Assembly (NCBI GenBank): GCA_963682055.1
Contig: OY821744.1
Location: 34,448,967-34,512,966 of the forward strand
Source: Primula veris
Lineage: Eukaryota; Streptophyta; Magnoliopsida; Ericales; Primulaceae
Length of the DNA stretch: 64,000 bases
Reading direction: 5' to 3'
Positions 20,801 through 32,589 of the stretch are shown piece after piece. Under the pieces are notes generated by a model. The model saw nothing but the letters and a program-made list of their open reading frames with translations. It was not told the origin of the DNA and did not search any database. The position numbers and the translations under genes are program-made. Each line of letters opens with the position of its first letter. The stretch's first letter is position 1.

Positions 20801-23800
20801 ATCATTTAGCCCTCGAGGTTTGATTATTTTAATATTAAAATGTTTGTTTTTCGTAGTTTTTGATTAGGTTATTTGGTTAATGTGATTGAATGGATACCTA
20901 GAATTTAGCTCTCGAGGTCGCGTATTTTAATTAAAATGTTAATTAGTTATGCCGATTGTTGTTTTGTTTAATTAGTGTCGCGTAGTAGCTCGGTTTGGAC
21001 TTTTTACAAACACTTGGTATGCATATTACGAATTTTTAAACGCTTTCGTCGATTGATGAATTAGTTGCAGGATTCCCACCATTTATCTCTCGAGGTTTGT
21101 TTATTGGCTTTTAAGCTGTTTTATTTGCTTTCTATTATATTAATATATTCACCAAAACAAAACCCTAGAAAAAACCAAATCAACAAACAATGAAGAACAT
21201 CGTACACTGGATAATCCCAATCAAACCCCGCCACGTGTCCCTCACCCTCTTTCTCAAACCTCGCCTGGTTATTTGCCGAGAAATGGGGAGAGAGTCGTTA
21301 CTGGCAGGAACTCCGTGCTGACGTGGCGGATTTAAGAACCGAGCTAACGGAGAAATCGTCCGAGGATAAAAAAGGCGTTGGTAAGACGTTGGAGGGTAAC
21401 GGGGTTAGGTTTTTTATGCGGCATTATAACGGTTCCGCTTTCGTTGAGCTGATGAAGCAATTAGACGGTGATCATCATTTAGCCCTCGAGGTTTGATTAT
21501 TTTAATATTAAAATGTTTGTTTTCGTAGTTTTTGATTAGGTTATTTGGTTAATGTGATTGAATGGATACCTAGAATTTAGCTCTCGAGGTCGCGTATTTT
21601 AATTAAAATGTTAATTAGTTATGCCGATTGTTGTTTTGTTTAATTAGTGTCGCGTAGTAGCTCGGTTTGGACTTTTTACAAACACTTGGTATGCATATTA
21701 GGAATTTTTAAACGCTTTCGTCGATTGATGAATTAGTTGCAGGATTCCCACCATTTATCTCTCGAGGTTTGTTTATTGGCTTTTAAGCTGTTTTATTTGC
21801 TTTCTATTATATTAATATATTCACCAAAACAAAACCCTAGAAAAAACCAAATCAACAAACAATGAAGAACATCGTACACTGGATAATCCCAATCAAACCC
21901 CGCCACGTGTCCCTCACCCTCTTTCTCAAACCTCGCCTGGTTATTTGCCGAGAAATGGGGAGAGAGTCGTTACTGGCAGGAACTCCGTGCTGACGTGGCG
22001 GATTTAAGAACCGAGCTAACGGAGAAATCGTCCGAGGATAAAAAAGGCGTTGGTAAGGCGTTGGAGGGTAACGGGGTTAGGTTGTTTATGCGGCATTATA
22101 ACGGTTCCGCTTTCGTTGAGCTGATGAAGCAGTTGGACGGTGATCATCATTTAGCCCTCGAGGTTTGATTATTTTAATATTAAAATGTTTGTTTTTCGTA
22201 GTTTTTGATTAGGTTATTAGGTTAATGTGATTGAATGGATACCTAGAATTTAGCTCTCGAGGTCGCGTATTTTAATTAAAATGTTAATTAGTTATGCCGA
22301 TTGTTGTTTTGTTTAATTAGTGTCGCGTAGTAGCTCGGTTTGGACTATTTACAAACACTTGGTATGCATATTAGGAATTTTTAAACGCTTTCGTCGATTG
22401 ATGAATTAGTTGCAGGATTCCCACCATTTATCTCTCGAGGTTTGTTTATTGGCTTTTAAGCTGTTTTATTTGCTTTCTATTATATTAATATATTCACCAA
22501 AACAAAACCCTAGAAAAAACCAAATCAACAAACAATGAAGAACATCGTAGACTGGATAATCCCAATCAAACCCCGCCACGTGTCCCTCACCCTCTTTCTC
22601 AAACCTCGCCTGGTTATTTGCCGAGAAATGGGGAGAGAGTCATTACTGGCAGGAACTCCGTGCTGACGTGGCGGATTTAAGAACCGAGCTAACGGAGAAA
22701 TCGTCCGAGGATAAAAAAGGCGTTAGTAAGACGTTGGAGGGTAACGGGGTTAGGTTTTTTATGCGGCATTATAACGGTTCCGCTTTCGTTGAGCTGATGA
22801 AGCAATTAGACGGTGATCATCATTTAGCCCTCGAGGTTTGATTATTTTAATATTAAAATGTTTGTTTTCGTAGTTTTTGATTTGGTTATTTGGTTAATGT
22901 GATTGAATGGATACCTAGAATTTAGCTCTTGAGGTCGCGTATTTTAATTAAAATGTTAATTAGTATGCCGATTGTTGTTTTGTTTAATTAGTATCACGTA
23001 GTAGCTCGGTTTGGACTTTTTACGAACACTTGATATATATTAGGAATTTTTAAACGCTTTCGTCGATTGATGAAGCAGTTGCAGGATTCCCACCATTTAT
23101 CTCTCGAGGTCGTGTATTTTAGTTACAATATTTATTAGTAATGCTTATTGATGTTTTGTTTAATGTTTTTTTTTTTTGTTGAGAAAATTGTTTTAGTGAT
23201 TGGTTATGCTGATCTCAGCTGATTTATTCGTTTCCTTTTTAAGTTGCATCAGTGTTTCAAAAGTTGTTAGGCGAACTCAAGGCGGAAGGTGCCGAGGTAA
23301 CTTGGCGGAGCCTGAACCGGGGAGAAATGTTTTCTGGGTTTTTTTGGATTCTCGTTCAGTAGGTGCAAATATTAATAAAAAGCTAAATTAAGCATTCATA
23401 CACTATTAATTTTTTAGTATACTATCAAGGATTAAAAAAAACTATCTTAACAATATATGAACAGTCGAACATAAAAATAAAAATAATGATATATTCAAAG
23501 ACAAATGTAAAGTGCAGAATAAGCATTTATGAGTTTTTTTACTAAAAATACTAAATCACCTAATTTGACTGGGTTGACCCATTAGACCCGAGCTTACCCC
23601 ATATCAAAACGCTTAGTATTAATCGCGACGGCAGAAAACTTCTGGGGCCTTGGCGCGACCTAGGCAGATCAAGGCATACTTTTGAAACAGGTGCTTTTTG
23701 TTTGATAGCCCAGGTTAGAAAACGAGTCTTTTTGGCTTTCTGGCATGAAAGGCTAGGAATTGCATTATGGATTAATGCACTTTCTTTACCCAAACTAAAA

Positions 23801-25726
23801 TAGACAATAATCAGAAGATAATTTGCGTGCCTGAATGATGCACTCAGACAAGCCTGAGTTGTGATTTTATATTGGTATTTTACCGCATGTGGAGAGGATA
23901 AACGGTTTTGTGCGCTCATGAGGCACTACAGACTTCCCTTCCTTATTCTCAACCAATTTGTGTACCCATAGGATTTTATTATGATTGGGCATTGTTGTGG
24001 ATTTTATTTTCATCTTCTTTTTATTTTTGCTTATAAATTGTGGGGTACTTGTTTGGCAGCTTAAAAACTAGGAACTTTAATATGGCTTGACCTCGTTTTT
24101 TTTCTCCGACTCAAAGCAACAACCTTAATTGCTTGCTTCAAAGTTGCACCCAAATAAACCATAGATCATTTTTTACCAAGCAATTGTACTAGTGTCCAGA
24201 TTGATTATTTCATAGAGGATATCGAAGTTCATGATTAATCATCGATGTGAAATAATTGGAAGGTTTTGGTCATCTTTTAGAATGCTAGTTGTTCCCAATG
24301 AATGGAGTCAATATTATGGTGATCCTTATTTATACTCACAGCTGAATAAAAATTTAAGGCCAACTTGCAGTCAACTCAAATATAAATAGCATATATGTTG
24401 ACGCCTTGAAGGAACTTAAGAAGGCATGTTCTAGAAACATCACTTTTGAGATGAAGTTTTTGTAATTATTAATTAATGAGTAGCTCATGCTCAAATCAAA
24501 TTTGTTGGTGTCAGCTTATAACGTAATTTGGTTCTGTTTCATTTCTTTGTGTGGTTTATGACTGAACACTAACCTTGTTTGAAAATTTGAAATCCCATCA
24601 GGTTTTCAAATGGAGGCGTAATCAAGCAAATTTAAGCATTCCATTGACATCGGAAGAATATTCGAAAGGTATCACTCTTGCTGGTAGAATGCGAAATGTT
24701 GATTTTGCCCTTGAGCTTTTTACCGAGGCTGCTAACAGAAGAATCAAAACGCCATCTACTTATAACGCCCTCATGGGTGCTTACATGTTTAGTGGTCTAG
24801 CAGATAAATGTCAACAACTTTTTCGAGATTTGAAAAGGGACCCAGAGTGTTGCCCTACGGTTATAACGTACAATATACTAATTTCTGTATTTGGCCGATT
24901 AATGCTGATTAACCACATGGAGGCAACTTATCGTGAGATAGGTGAATTAAATCTGTCTCCCAACGTTAGCACATTTAACAATTTAATTGCTGGGTATGTT
25001 ACCGCTTGGATGTGGGATAGTATGGAGAAAACATACAGAATTTTACAGGCTAGCAATGTTAAGCCAGATATAAGTACCTACTCTCTAATGCTTCGTGGTT
25101 ATGCACATTCTGGTAGTTTGGAAAAGATGGAATCTATGTATCACCAAGTGAAAGATTACATTGATTCAAAAAATATCCCGCTAATTAGAGCTATGATATG
25201 CGCATATTGCAAAAGTTCTGATTCAAATAGGGTAATAAAGATCCAATCTTTATTAAAGATTATTCCGAAGGATCAATATAGGCCATGGCTAACTGTGTTA
25301 TTAATTAGGCTATATGCGCAAGAAGATTTGTTGGATGAGATGGAAAATTTGATAAACGAGGCAATCAAGCATAAGACGTCTGTGTCGTCTATTCATGTGA
25401 TGCGTTCTATTCTTACGGGGTATTTTCGAGGCAATAAAGTGGATAAATTGGCTGATTTTGTAATACGTGCCGAAAACTCGGGATGGAGAATATGCAGGTC
25501 TTTGTATCATTGTAAAATGGTTATGTATGCATGGGAACAACGGATTTTAGAAATGGAGAAAGTACTTGTTGAGATGGAGACTAGAAATTTTAGACGCACA
25601 AAGAAGACTTTATGGATATTATATAAGGCATACGTAACATGTGGGCAAAAATATAAAGTCGAACAGGTGAAAGGGTTAATGTGGAAACATGGATATCAAT
25701 TTCCTTTGGAAGCATATCCTTCGTAG
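17802..25726 (+). CDS. P-class PPR protein, At2g30780 type
   Basis: Exon 1 (17802-18125, 108 codons) joins exon 2 (24602-25726) in phase 0, giving [14 protein letters not shown] and a 482-aa product. The N-terminus is basic and Ser/Thr-rich ([15 protein letters not shown]), suggesting import into mitochondria or plastids. Exon 2 holds about nine degenerate 35-residue PPR motifs, such as [20 protein letters not shown] and [20 protein letters not shown], with no PLS, E, DYW or SMR domain. PPR proteins of this class bind organellar RNA; the target is unknown. Family and length agree with Arabidopsis At2g30780 from memory. The 6.5-kb intron carries seven further copies of exon 1. Only the first copy has an ATG in frame with the donor, so it is taken as the real first exon. 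Confidence 0.9.
18379..18402 (+). other. possible 24-nt micro-exon, repeated in every array unit
   Basis: TTGCAG precedes, and GTTTGT follows, a 24-base segment coding DSHHLSLE, close to the end of exon 1 (DHHLALE). It is phase 0 at both ends, so it could be inserted between exons 1 and 2 without breaking the frame. The same segment occurs once per unit, for example at 19052-19075, and in the last unit at 23085-23108, where GTCGTG follows. No transcript evidence is available. Confidence 0.3.
18498..22835 (+). pseudogene. seven frame-shifted copies of PPR exon 1
   Basis: Each copy begins ATGAAGAACATCGTACACTG (one has GTAGACTG). It is 23 bases shorter than the real exon between the ATG and CAATCAAACCCC, which puts the ATG out of frame; the reading stops after 44 codons at TGC TGA. 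In the true frame a TAA precedes CAATCAAACC, but the rest of the exon stays open and the donor CTCGAG|GTTTGA is kept. A downstream in-frame ATG ([18 protein letters not shown]) could start a truncated product. The shared lesion shows that all seven came from one damaged founder. Confidence 0.85.
23114..24601 (+). other. unique 3' part of PPR intron 1
   Basis: The segment ends at acceptor CATCAG|GTTTTC. A pair of inverted TGTTTCAAAAG motifs (23253-23263 and 23679-23689), with GC-rich neighbours, may bound a 437-base MITE, although no target duplication is visible. A fragment with ACTTGTTTGGCAGCTT at about 24047 and an inverted AAGTTGCACCCAAATAAACC at about 24140 resembles the MITE family in the WD40 introns. 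No coding signal is seen. Confidence 0.4.
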
Positions 25727-27755
25727 CTTAATTATCAAAAATAGAATAAAAATATTTCTAAAGATCTCCTCTGGAATTGAAGAGAAGAAACTTTTAGCGG
25801 AAAGAGTTTTGAGCGAGTACCTAATGCGTTCAAATGGGTTATTACAAGTTCACAACTGCAAGACGAAAAACAGTATCAACCAGCTCATCGGTAAAAAAAA
25901 TTCCTTTTTTTTTTTTTTCTTTTGGAGTTGTTATTTATGTGATAGACATTCTTTGCATGCAGCTTCTACATCTTTTCATACTTGCTCTCAAGTAAATTCA
26001 ACGCAGAAACTGTTTTATTAGATATATTTCCTTCAGTTTTTACCACCTTCATGAGGCAGTGTATAGCGTACTAAAGTATCTTAATCCTTGGTTGGTTACA
26101 TTACAGCTTATGAACTCAGAAATTTGGCTTAGAAAGAGGGACTGGTCTGGTTTCAGCGTTTTACCTGTAGGTTTTTGGTGTCTTTTTCTGAATAAGCTAG
26201 TATTTAGTTGGATGAAGACCGCCTTTACTGGTGTTAATTACAGTTTTGTACATTTAATTTTCTCATTTTGTCGATTTTGTGTACTGATCTTTAAAAAATA
26301 CTAATTAGTAGTTTAGTACACAAACCTTGTACGATGAGTTAAGGCGTATGTACCGAATTTGGTGAAAAATTCTATGTTTGTAAGTTGGTATGCTAAAAAG
26401 TCACGAAAAGATACTTTGTAGTTTGTACACTAAACTATATACTATTCCATTTTTTTGCTTTTATAGTTTATACACAATCGTATCAGGTACTAATTTTGAT
26501 TTTGGTCCTCATGCTATCATCGATATTCTATCTAGTGTACATAAGTGAAAAATTGTTAGATTAGTGTACTAATTAGGATTTCTATTAGGTTGGTGTATAA
26601 AAGCGAAAAAATGAAAAAAGTTAGTTTACAAAACTGTAATTAACCCGTTTTTCCGAACCTTAAAAACTCCCAACTTATTTGCTTAAAGCTGAAACCATCC
26701 CTTAGCCAGATGAAGACCTCAGTCATGCCACATTGTGGTCTATAAATCATGAATAAAACCATTTTATGTGATAGGGATTGTGAATTAGTTGATATTTTCA
26801 CGGTTTGCTAGGCCTATAGCTTCACTTGTTTTCTATATAATCTCTCAATCAAGCTTCTGAAAATCTGATTTTTAGGCTGAAAAATCTAAAAAATCCAGAT
26901 TTTTAAAATCTAGCTTTTCAGTGGATTATCAAAACAGATTTTTAAAATCTGATTTTGGACAAAAATATCTGTTACCAAACATAGCCTAAATGACATTTTT
27001 TTTCTAAATTTTCTATAATAAGTTGGTTAAATTAGCTGTTTGTAATTCTTATGGTGAAGATTTGGCATTAGCTTTTTTTGTTGTTGGTGTATGCAAGTAA
27101 TGTGATCAGGAATTACTATTGGAATATATGTATAATTGACACTCCAAACAAGTTCCATTCCTGGGAGCAAGCCTACCCTGTTGTTTATTTGTTTAATAAT
27201 TAAGAAATCTTATACATAAATTATTCAAAATATTTACATGAAGTCCATTGAAATTGGCGTTGCAATATTTTCTAGATCTGGTATTAAGCTCTCTTTGTGA
27301 TGATGTGCAGTTTTGCCGAACGGAACATGACGGGATGAACTATGTTGGCTACGGTCACAAGGTGTGCTTTCTCTTTTACGTCATAGGAGAATCCAGTTTT
27401 GCATTTGGATTCTCAGTTTTTGAAATGTGAATGAGAAGAACCCACATTTTACGATCGAGATGAAACGGAAACTTGTATAATACAGCTCGACTGTCCTGTA
27501 GACCAGATCACCGGTATTCTGGGTGTAACAAAGGAAGAAACACTCTTAAAGGGGTTAGCCGTTCAGGGCATGCTGAACAAGATATTTTTTTCCCAACATA
27601 TTTACACCCAAGGAAATTCATTTTAGTTAGTACAAGGAAAATGTTACATTTGAGGTTTGAATATTTGAATATTATTGGAAGCCATTGAGTTGTTTATTAT
27701 GGATGGTTCAGATTCGACATGGTTCTTTATTATTTTACTGGAGCTATTATGAAGA
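25727..27755. other. 3' flank of PPR gene
   Basis: AATAAA at 25745 is a possible polyadenylation signal. The block near 26870-26960 is rich in AAATCTGATTTTT and its complement and can fold on itself. Short ORFs at 25689-26021, 26059-26304 and 27248-27430 show no domain and are taken as chance. Confidence 0.45.
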
Positions 27756-27957
27756 GCATTTTTTTAGCTTGTAAAATTTTACTATTTGGTTATTTGTCAC
27801 GTCTATAGCTGATATCGGTTTGGAAATAAGTACCATGTTTTTCACTTTCTTGTAAACTGCATTTTTAACTTGTAAAATTTTACTATTTGATTATTTGTCA
27901 CATCTATAGCTAAATATCGGTTTGGAAATAAGTTCACGATGTTTTTCACTTTCTTGT
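27756..27957. repeat. tandem duplication, about 102 bp x 2
   Basis: Two adjacent copies run from GCATTTTT..CTTGTAAAATTTTACT to TTTTTCACTTTCTTG, with a partial third (ATCGGTTTGGAAATA near 28008). Confidence 0.8.
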
Positions 27958-28787
27958 GCACTGCATTCGAAGATGTTTTCTTGATTCTTTATCACTTCCA
28001 GCTACATCGGTTTGGAAATAGGATAAGATTTATTGTCAAAACTCAAAAGCACGATCCCAGCCACGGAATCAGTTTTTTCTTTTCCTTTTTTTGGATCCAG
28101 CTCGTCACATTAAGGTCCTCTTTTCCCCACCCAACGGCTCACGAAAGATGAATTTATGTCTCGAAATCAAACCTATGTAGGCATTTTTTTTACTAAACCG
28201 GTAGATTGAAAAATGAAGGAGAGTTAGTTTGAGCGTTGCAACCGTTTGCGACGGGACTGCTGAATTTCGGGTACAAATGTACTTTAAACTCTTTGTTATG
28301 GACAACAATTTACGAGGATCTACTAGCTTATTTTTCTGTTTATGTTATTAAGCGACCAATTATTAGGAACCTATGAGAAACAAAGTCACTTGAGAAGCTA
28401 TGCATCTGTTTATTCATATCACATATGAGGTTGGATTTTCCGAGTACAAAAAATCTTTTTTTTACGTTAAAATCGTAATTCGAAAGTATAAACCTTAATT
28501 TAACAAAATGTTTAAAGTTACTGATATTTATCTGGAAAGGTGCACACATAATGAGAACTGGTTGAGTAATACGTTTGAACTATAATAAAGTTATAAAGCT
28601 CGATGGTCACACTATTCATGTTACATTTAGAAAATTCTTTTTCTTATAAATGATGGTTTTTATGGATAGATGAACAGTTGACCATTAAAAAGCTGGATTA
28701 ATGCTTGTAAGTTTTTCTTTTTTTTGAAATAAAATAATAATGGTAAGGTGTTTTTTTTTTTTTTTTTTTTATGTTCTTTGTTCAATG
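27958..28787. other. intergenic, no gene seen
   Basis: AT-rich sequence with a T-run of more than 20 bases at about 28751-28770. Nothing recognisable was found. Confidence 0.5.
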
Positions 28788-30385
28788 TTCTAAAAGGCGC
28801 AAGTCGGAATTTGACCGTCTAACGCAAAATCACTCTAATTCCCGCCTAATCTCATATAATCTGTCAGATTTTTAGCCTTCGATTATCGCCTATGAATCAC
28901 TTAATTTACGTCTAGACTTAAATTTTTAAAACATGTATAAAAATTGACAATTTAACCATGTAGTAACTAATATTCTATTAGGCGCAAGTCGGAATTTGAC
29001 CGTCTAACGCCAAATCATTTTAATTCCCGCATAATCTCATTTACTATGTCAGGTTTTCAGCCTTCGATTATCGTCCATGAATCACCTAATTTACGTCTAT
29101 ACTTTATTTTTAAAACATGTATAAAAATTGACAATTTAACCATGTAGTAACTAATATTCTAGTAGGCGCAAGTCGGAATTTGACCGTCTAACGTCAAATC
29201 ACTCTAATTTCCGCATAATCTCATCTACTATGTCAGGTTTTCAGCCTTCGATTATCGTCCATGAATCACCTAATTTACGTCTATACTTTGTTTTTAAAAC
29301 ATGTATAAATATTGACAATTTAACCATGTAGTAACTAATATTCTAGTAGGCGCAAGTCGTAATTTGACCGTCTAACGCCAAATCACTCTAATTCCCGCCT
29401 AATCTCATCTACTCTGTCAAGTTTTCAGCTTTCAATCATCGTCTATGAATCACCTAATTTACGGCTAGACTTGATTTTTAAAACATGTATAAAAATTGAT
29501 AATTTAACCATATATTAACTAATATTCTAGTAGGCGCAAGTCGTAATTTGACCGTCTAACGCCAAATCACTCTAATTCCCGCCTAATCTCATCTATTCTG
29601 TCAGGTTTTTAGCCTTCGATTATCGTCTATGAATCACCTAATTTACGTCTAGACTTGATTTTTAAAACATGTATAAAAATTGATAATTTAACCATGTAAT
29701 AACTAATATTATAGTAGGCGCAAGTTGTAATTTGACCGTCTAACACCAAATCACTCTAATTCCCGCCTAATCTCATCTACTCTGTCAGGTTTTCAGCCTT
29801 CGATTATCGTCCATGAATCACCTAATTTACGTCTAGACTTGATTTTTAAAACATGTATAAAAATTGACAATCTAACCATGTAGTAACTGTTAGAGTAATT
29901 ATCCCACATCGTCTAGATAATAATCGAGTCTGTGATTTATAAAGAGATATCCATCATTACCATTACGAGGGCTTTTAATGATAAAATAATATGGATTCTA
30001 AAAATAACTAATATTTTAGTAGGCGCAAGTCGGAATTTGACCATCTAACACCAAATCACTCTAATTCCCGCCTAATCTCATCTACTCTGTCAGGTTTTTA
30101 ACCTTCAATTATCGTCTATGAATCACCTAATTTACGTCTAGACTTTATATTTTAAAACATGTATAAAAATTGACAATTTAACCATGTAGTAACTAATATT
30201 CTAGTAGGCGCAAGTCGGAATTTGATCGTCTAACGTCAAATCACTCTAATTTCCGCATAATCTCATCTACTCTGTCAAGTTTTCATCCTTCAATTATCGT
30301 CTATGAATCACCTAATTTACGGCTATACTTTATTTTTAAAACATGTATAAAAATTGATAATTTAACCATATATATATTAACTAAT
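28788..30385. repeat. tandem array, about 184 bp x 8
   Basis: Units containing GGCGCAAGTCG start at 28796, 28981, 29164, 29349, 29533, 29717, 30022 and 30207. The 305-base gap before the seventh is a regular unit plus a 117-base insertion. The first unit begins TTCTAAAAGGCGCAAG, which matches the reverse complement of the GCG...CATTTTAGAACATT ends seen at 38515 and in the 1.15-kb array. The array is therefore probably an expansion of a dispersed MITE-like family. Confidence 0.92.
29888..30004 (+). mobile_element. small LTR-like insertion inside the 184-bp array
   Basis: A 117-base segment interrupts one array unit and is flanked by TAAC on both sides (29884-29887 and 30005-30008). It opens TGTTAGAGTAATTATCCCAC and continues ATCG. 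Many plant LTRs and TRIM elements begin this way, and a TTATAAAG motif follows as in LTR promoters. It lacks a clear CA end, so it may be a solo or truncated TRIM LTR. Confidence 0.55.
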
Positions 30386-30911
30386 ATTATTTAAAGAATG
30401 TAGAATGGCCAAAATGAGCTGTTGGATGGACCTGGGTGGTCAGTGTGAAATTCAACAAAGACACGTCTTTAGAAACATCAACTCAAAATGTCATTCATTG
30501 TTTGCAAACCATACTAAAAACCAGTCCATAGTATGTCCCCTTAAAAGCATAAGAAAGATAACATAGTACGATTTATCTATGACCAATTTTAGTACAATTG
30601 CTAAGAGATATCACATGTCTATATACTTTCACAGACCACTTCTTTTTGTTATCATTTCCATTTAATTGTTTATGATTTATTTAACATACAATCTTTTGAT
30701 CAATGACATACTAAAATAACATTCTATCGAACCAAATAGATGAGATGAGACACAAGGATTATAAACCATGGGTCTCATCACATATCACAATTAATTCACA
30801 ATGAAACAATATAAAAGTTTTGGGTCATTATGTAGTTGTATAATATGGAAATTTAACCTATTCATGAAATATGGAAAACCTCATTTATGGTGGGTGTAAG
30901 TGTCACATAGT
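30386..30911. other. intergenic, no gene seen
   Basis: AT-rich, single-copy looking sequence without an ORF of note. Confidence 0.5.
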
Positions 30912-30921
30912 GAGTCTTCAT

Positions 30922-31072
30922 GAGGCAGCAGAGTATCTGATTCTGAGTCAGGGTTACTCTGCTTCCGTTGACCATTAGATCTGTTATTTTATCAATATAG
31001 TATTAATAAAATACAGATCCAATGGTTGGGAAAGCAGAGTAACCCTGACTCAGAGTCAAGTACTCTGCTTCC
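30922..31072. mobile_element. 151-bp foldback Mutator-type MITE
   Basis: The left half (GCAGAGTATCTGATTCTGAG, GTCAGGGTTACTCTGCTT) is matched by the inverted right half over about 57 bases, with a short AT-rich loop. The 10-bp direct repeat GAGTCTTCAT lies at 30912-30921 and 31073-31082. That length of target duplication fits Mutator-like elements. The RNA would form a long hairpin. Confidence 0.82.
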
Positions 31073-31082
31073 GAGTCTTCAT

Positions 31083-32309
31083 TTCATTTACAAGGTGGTA
31101 TAGATGTGAGAAATACTGTAAATTGTTTACAAGATATGGAGAGAGTGAAATCAAAGAGTTTTTATAGCGGAGAAGAGGACTGAAAATACCTTGGTAGATG
31201 AGTTGGTTTTCATGTCAAGAATAGCGGTGAGTTTCGCCGCATAGTCCTCTCTCTAGGGTGGATTTCGCCGCATAGTCCTCTCTATAGGCTGGGCTTTTTG
31301 TTTGCATCTGTGTTTTGGTTTGCCGCATAGTAGTAGTGGTTTTGTCTAAGTGGAGTACGTCTCATTTTGATATGTGTATATGATTTATAGTCAAGTGTTT
31401 GATCAAATTGTAATGAGCTTACTATGTAATATCTAATATTGGTAAATAAAAATTTTAAACTTTGCAAAAAAAAAAAAGAAATACCATAAATCAATTGAGT
31501 ATATAACCATTTTACGATCAATGCTACTTTCTCTTTTATTTAATCAAATTTAATAAAAAAAATACATTTTTTTTTTAATTTTACATAACATTTTTACGTC
31601 TAACATAAAACATCAGCCTCCCTATAAGTTTTCTTATTTTATTTTCTTTATTCTTCTAACTAAAAATGAAAACACCAATTATAATATTAAAAATTATGGG
31701 GATACTTTTTCTACCTCATTTAATTTGATGTTTTAAAACAGTAAGCTGAATAAAAAGATGATATATAATGATTATTTTTGCTATGTATTTGTCCTACTTA
31801 ATTGTTGGCTTTGATTTGAACCATGTAACAATTGTTAGTCATGGTCATTGTAATTAGGTTTCTCAATTTTTCCACCTGCTATTTTAGACTTCTCTTTTTG
31901 TTTTCTCATTGTAAAGATCTCTGTGGGTTGCACATGGCACAATAACTGTTAAATAGAATTTTTTTTTAAAAAAAAAAAACAAGTTCAATAAGTAACAAAA
32001 AAAAGGCCAGGTACAAATTGGCATATGGGTAAAATACTACTACTATATAATATTTAATGTAATAATGTCAAAGCTATTTGTAGCTTTATGGATACTTGTA
32101 CTTTTGAGTCTTTTGTCACATTTGACTAGCTATAATGGAGTTATACTAAAGTTTCAAACTCTAAGGTGAAAAAAATAATGACTAATATAGTAAAGTAATG
32201 TAGTGAGTCAAATTGGTAAATGCATTATTCTTCAATATTAATTCTAGTCCTATGAATGACTTTATGACATCATAAATCATATTGGTATCTAAAAATCTTA
32301 CCCAAGAAC
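31083..32309. other. intergenic with a 25-31-bp duplication
   Basis: TTTCGCCGCATAGTCCTCTC is present twice, at 31232 and 31263. The rest is AT-rich and shows no gene. Confidence 0.6.
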
Positions 32310-32427
32310 TTTATTCGTTGACGTGACGAATTATGTGCATCAATTAGCTTTGTTTTGATATTAAAAACATATTTTTATTTAAATTACAATTGGTTCGCAT
32401 AATCCGTCATATCAGCGGATAATATTT
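32310..32427. mobile_element. MITE with TTATCCGYTGA ends
   Basis: TTATTCGTTGACGTGACG at the left is the near-inverse of the right end CGTCATATCAGCGGATAA. A related copy at 46915-47029 has the same ends in the same order. Confidence 0.55.
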
Positions 32428-32589
32428 TCGGGTGGCTATAGCAATGTTTTTGGTTTTGTTTGAGCTTGGTTGTTACTGTATGTCTTTTCTAATTTTGCAA
32501 TAAATACTTCAATTTGAAAAAAAACTCATTGAAACGTGTTGTTAAGAATGTACAAACCAAAAAAAAGCTTGTCAAGAATGTCCTTAGGA

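Larger units (their letters stand above)
17741..23113 (+). repeat. 673-bp tandem array carrying PPR exon 1
   Basis: Eight units each contain a leader with TTCACCAAAACAAA, an exon-1 copy and about 330 bases of following intron. Start codons of the copies lie at 17802, 18498, 19171, 19844, 20517, 21190, 21862 and 22534, so the period is 672-673 after the first unit. Units 2-8 are nearly identical and share a shortened 5' coding end. The third unit carries first-unit variants (GCCGGCAAATTCGGAG), a sign of exchange or conversion. Units 4-8 share AACGGGG where units 1-3 have AAAGGGG. The array stops at 23113, where sequence becomes unique. Confidence 0.95.

Noticed and set aside
23253..23689. MITE with TGTTTCAAAAG ends in the PPR intron as a firm call
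   Set aside because: Only about 11 bases are inverted and no target duplication is visible, so it is mentioned only as a possibility.
28788..30385. CRISPR-like array
   Set aside because: Units are contiguous 184-bp tandem repeats without short repeats and unique spacers, and the DNA is a plant nuclear genome.
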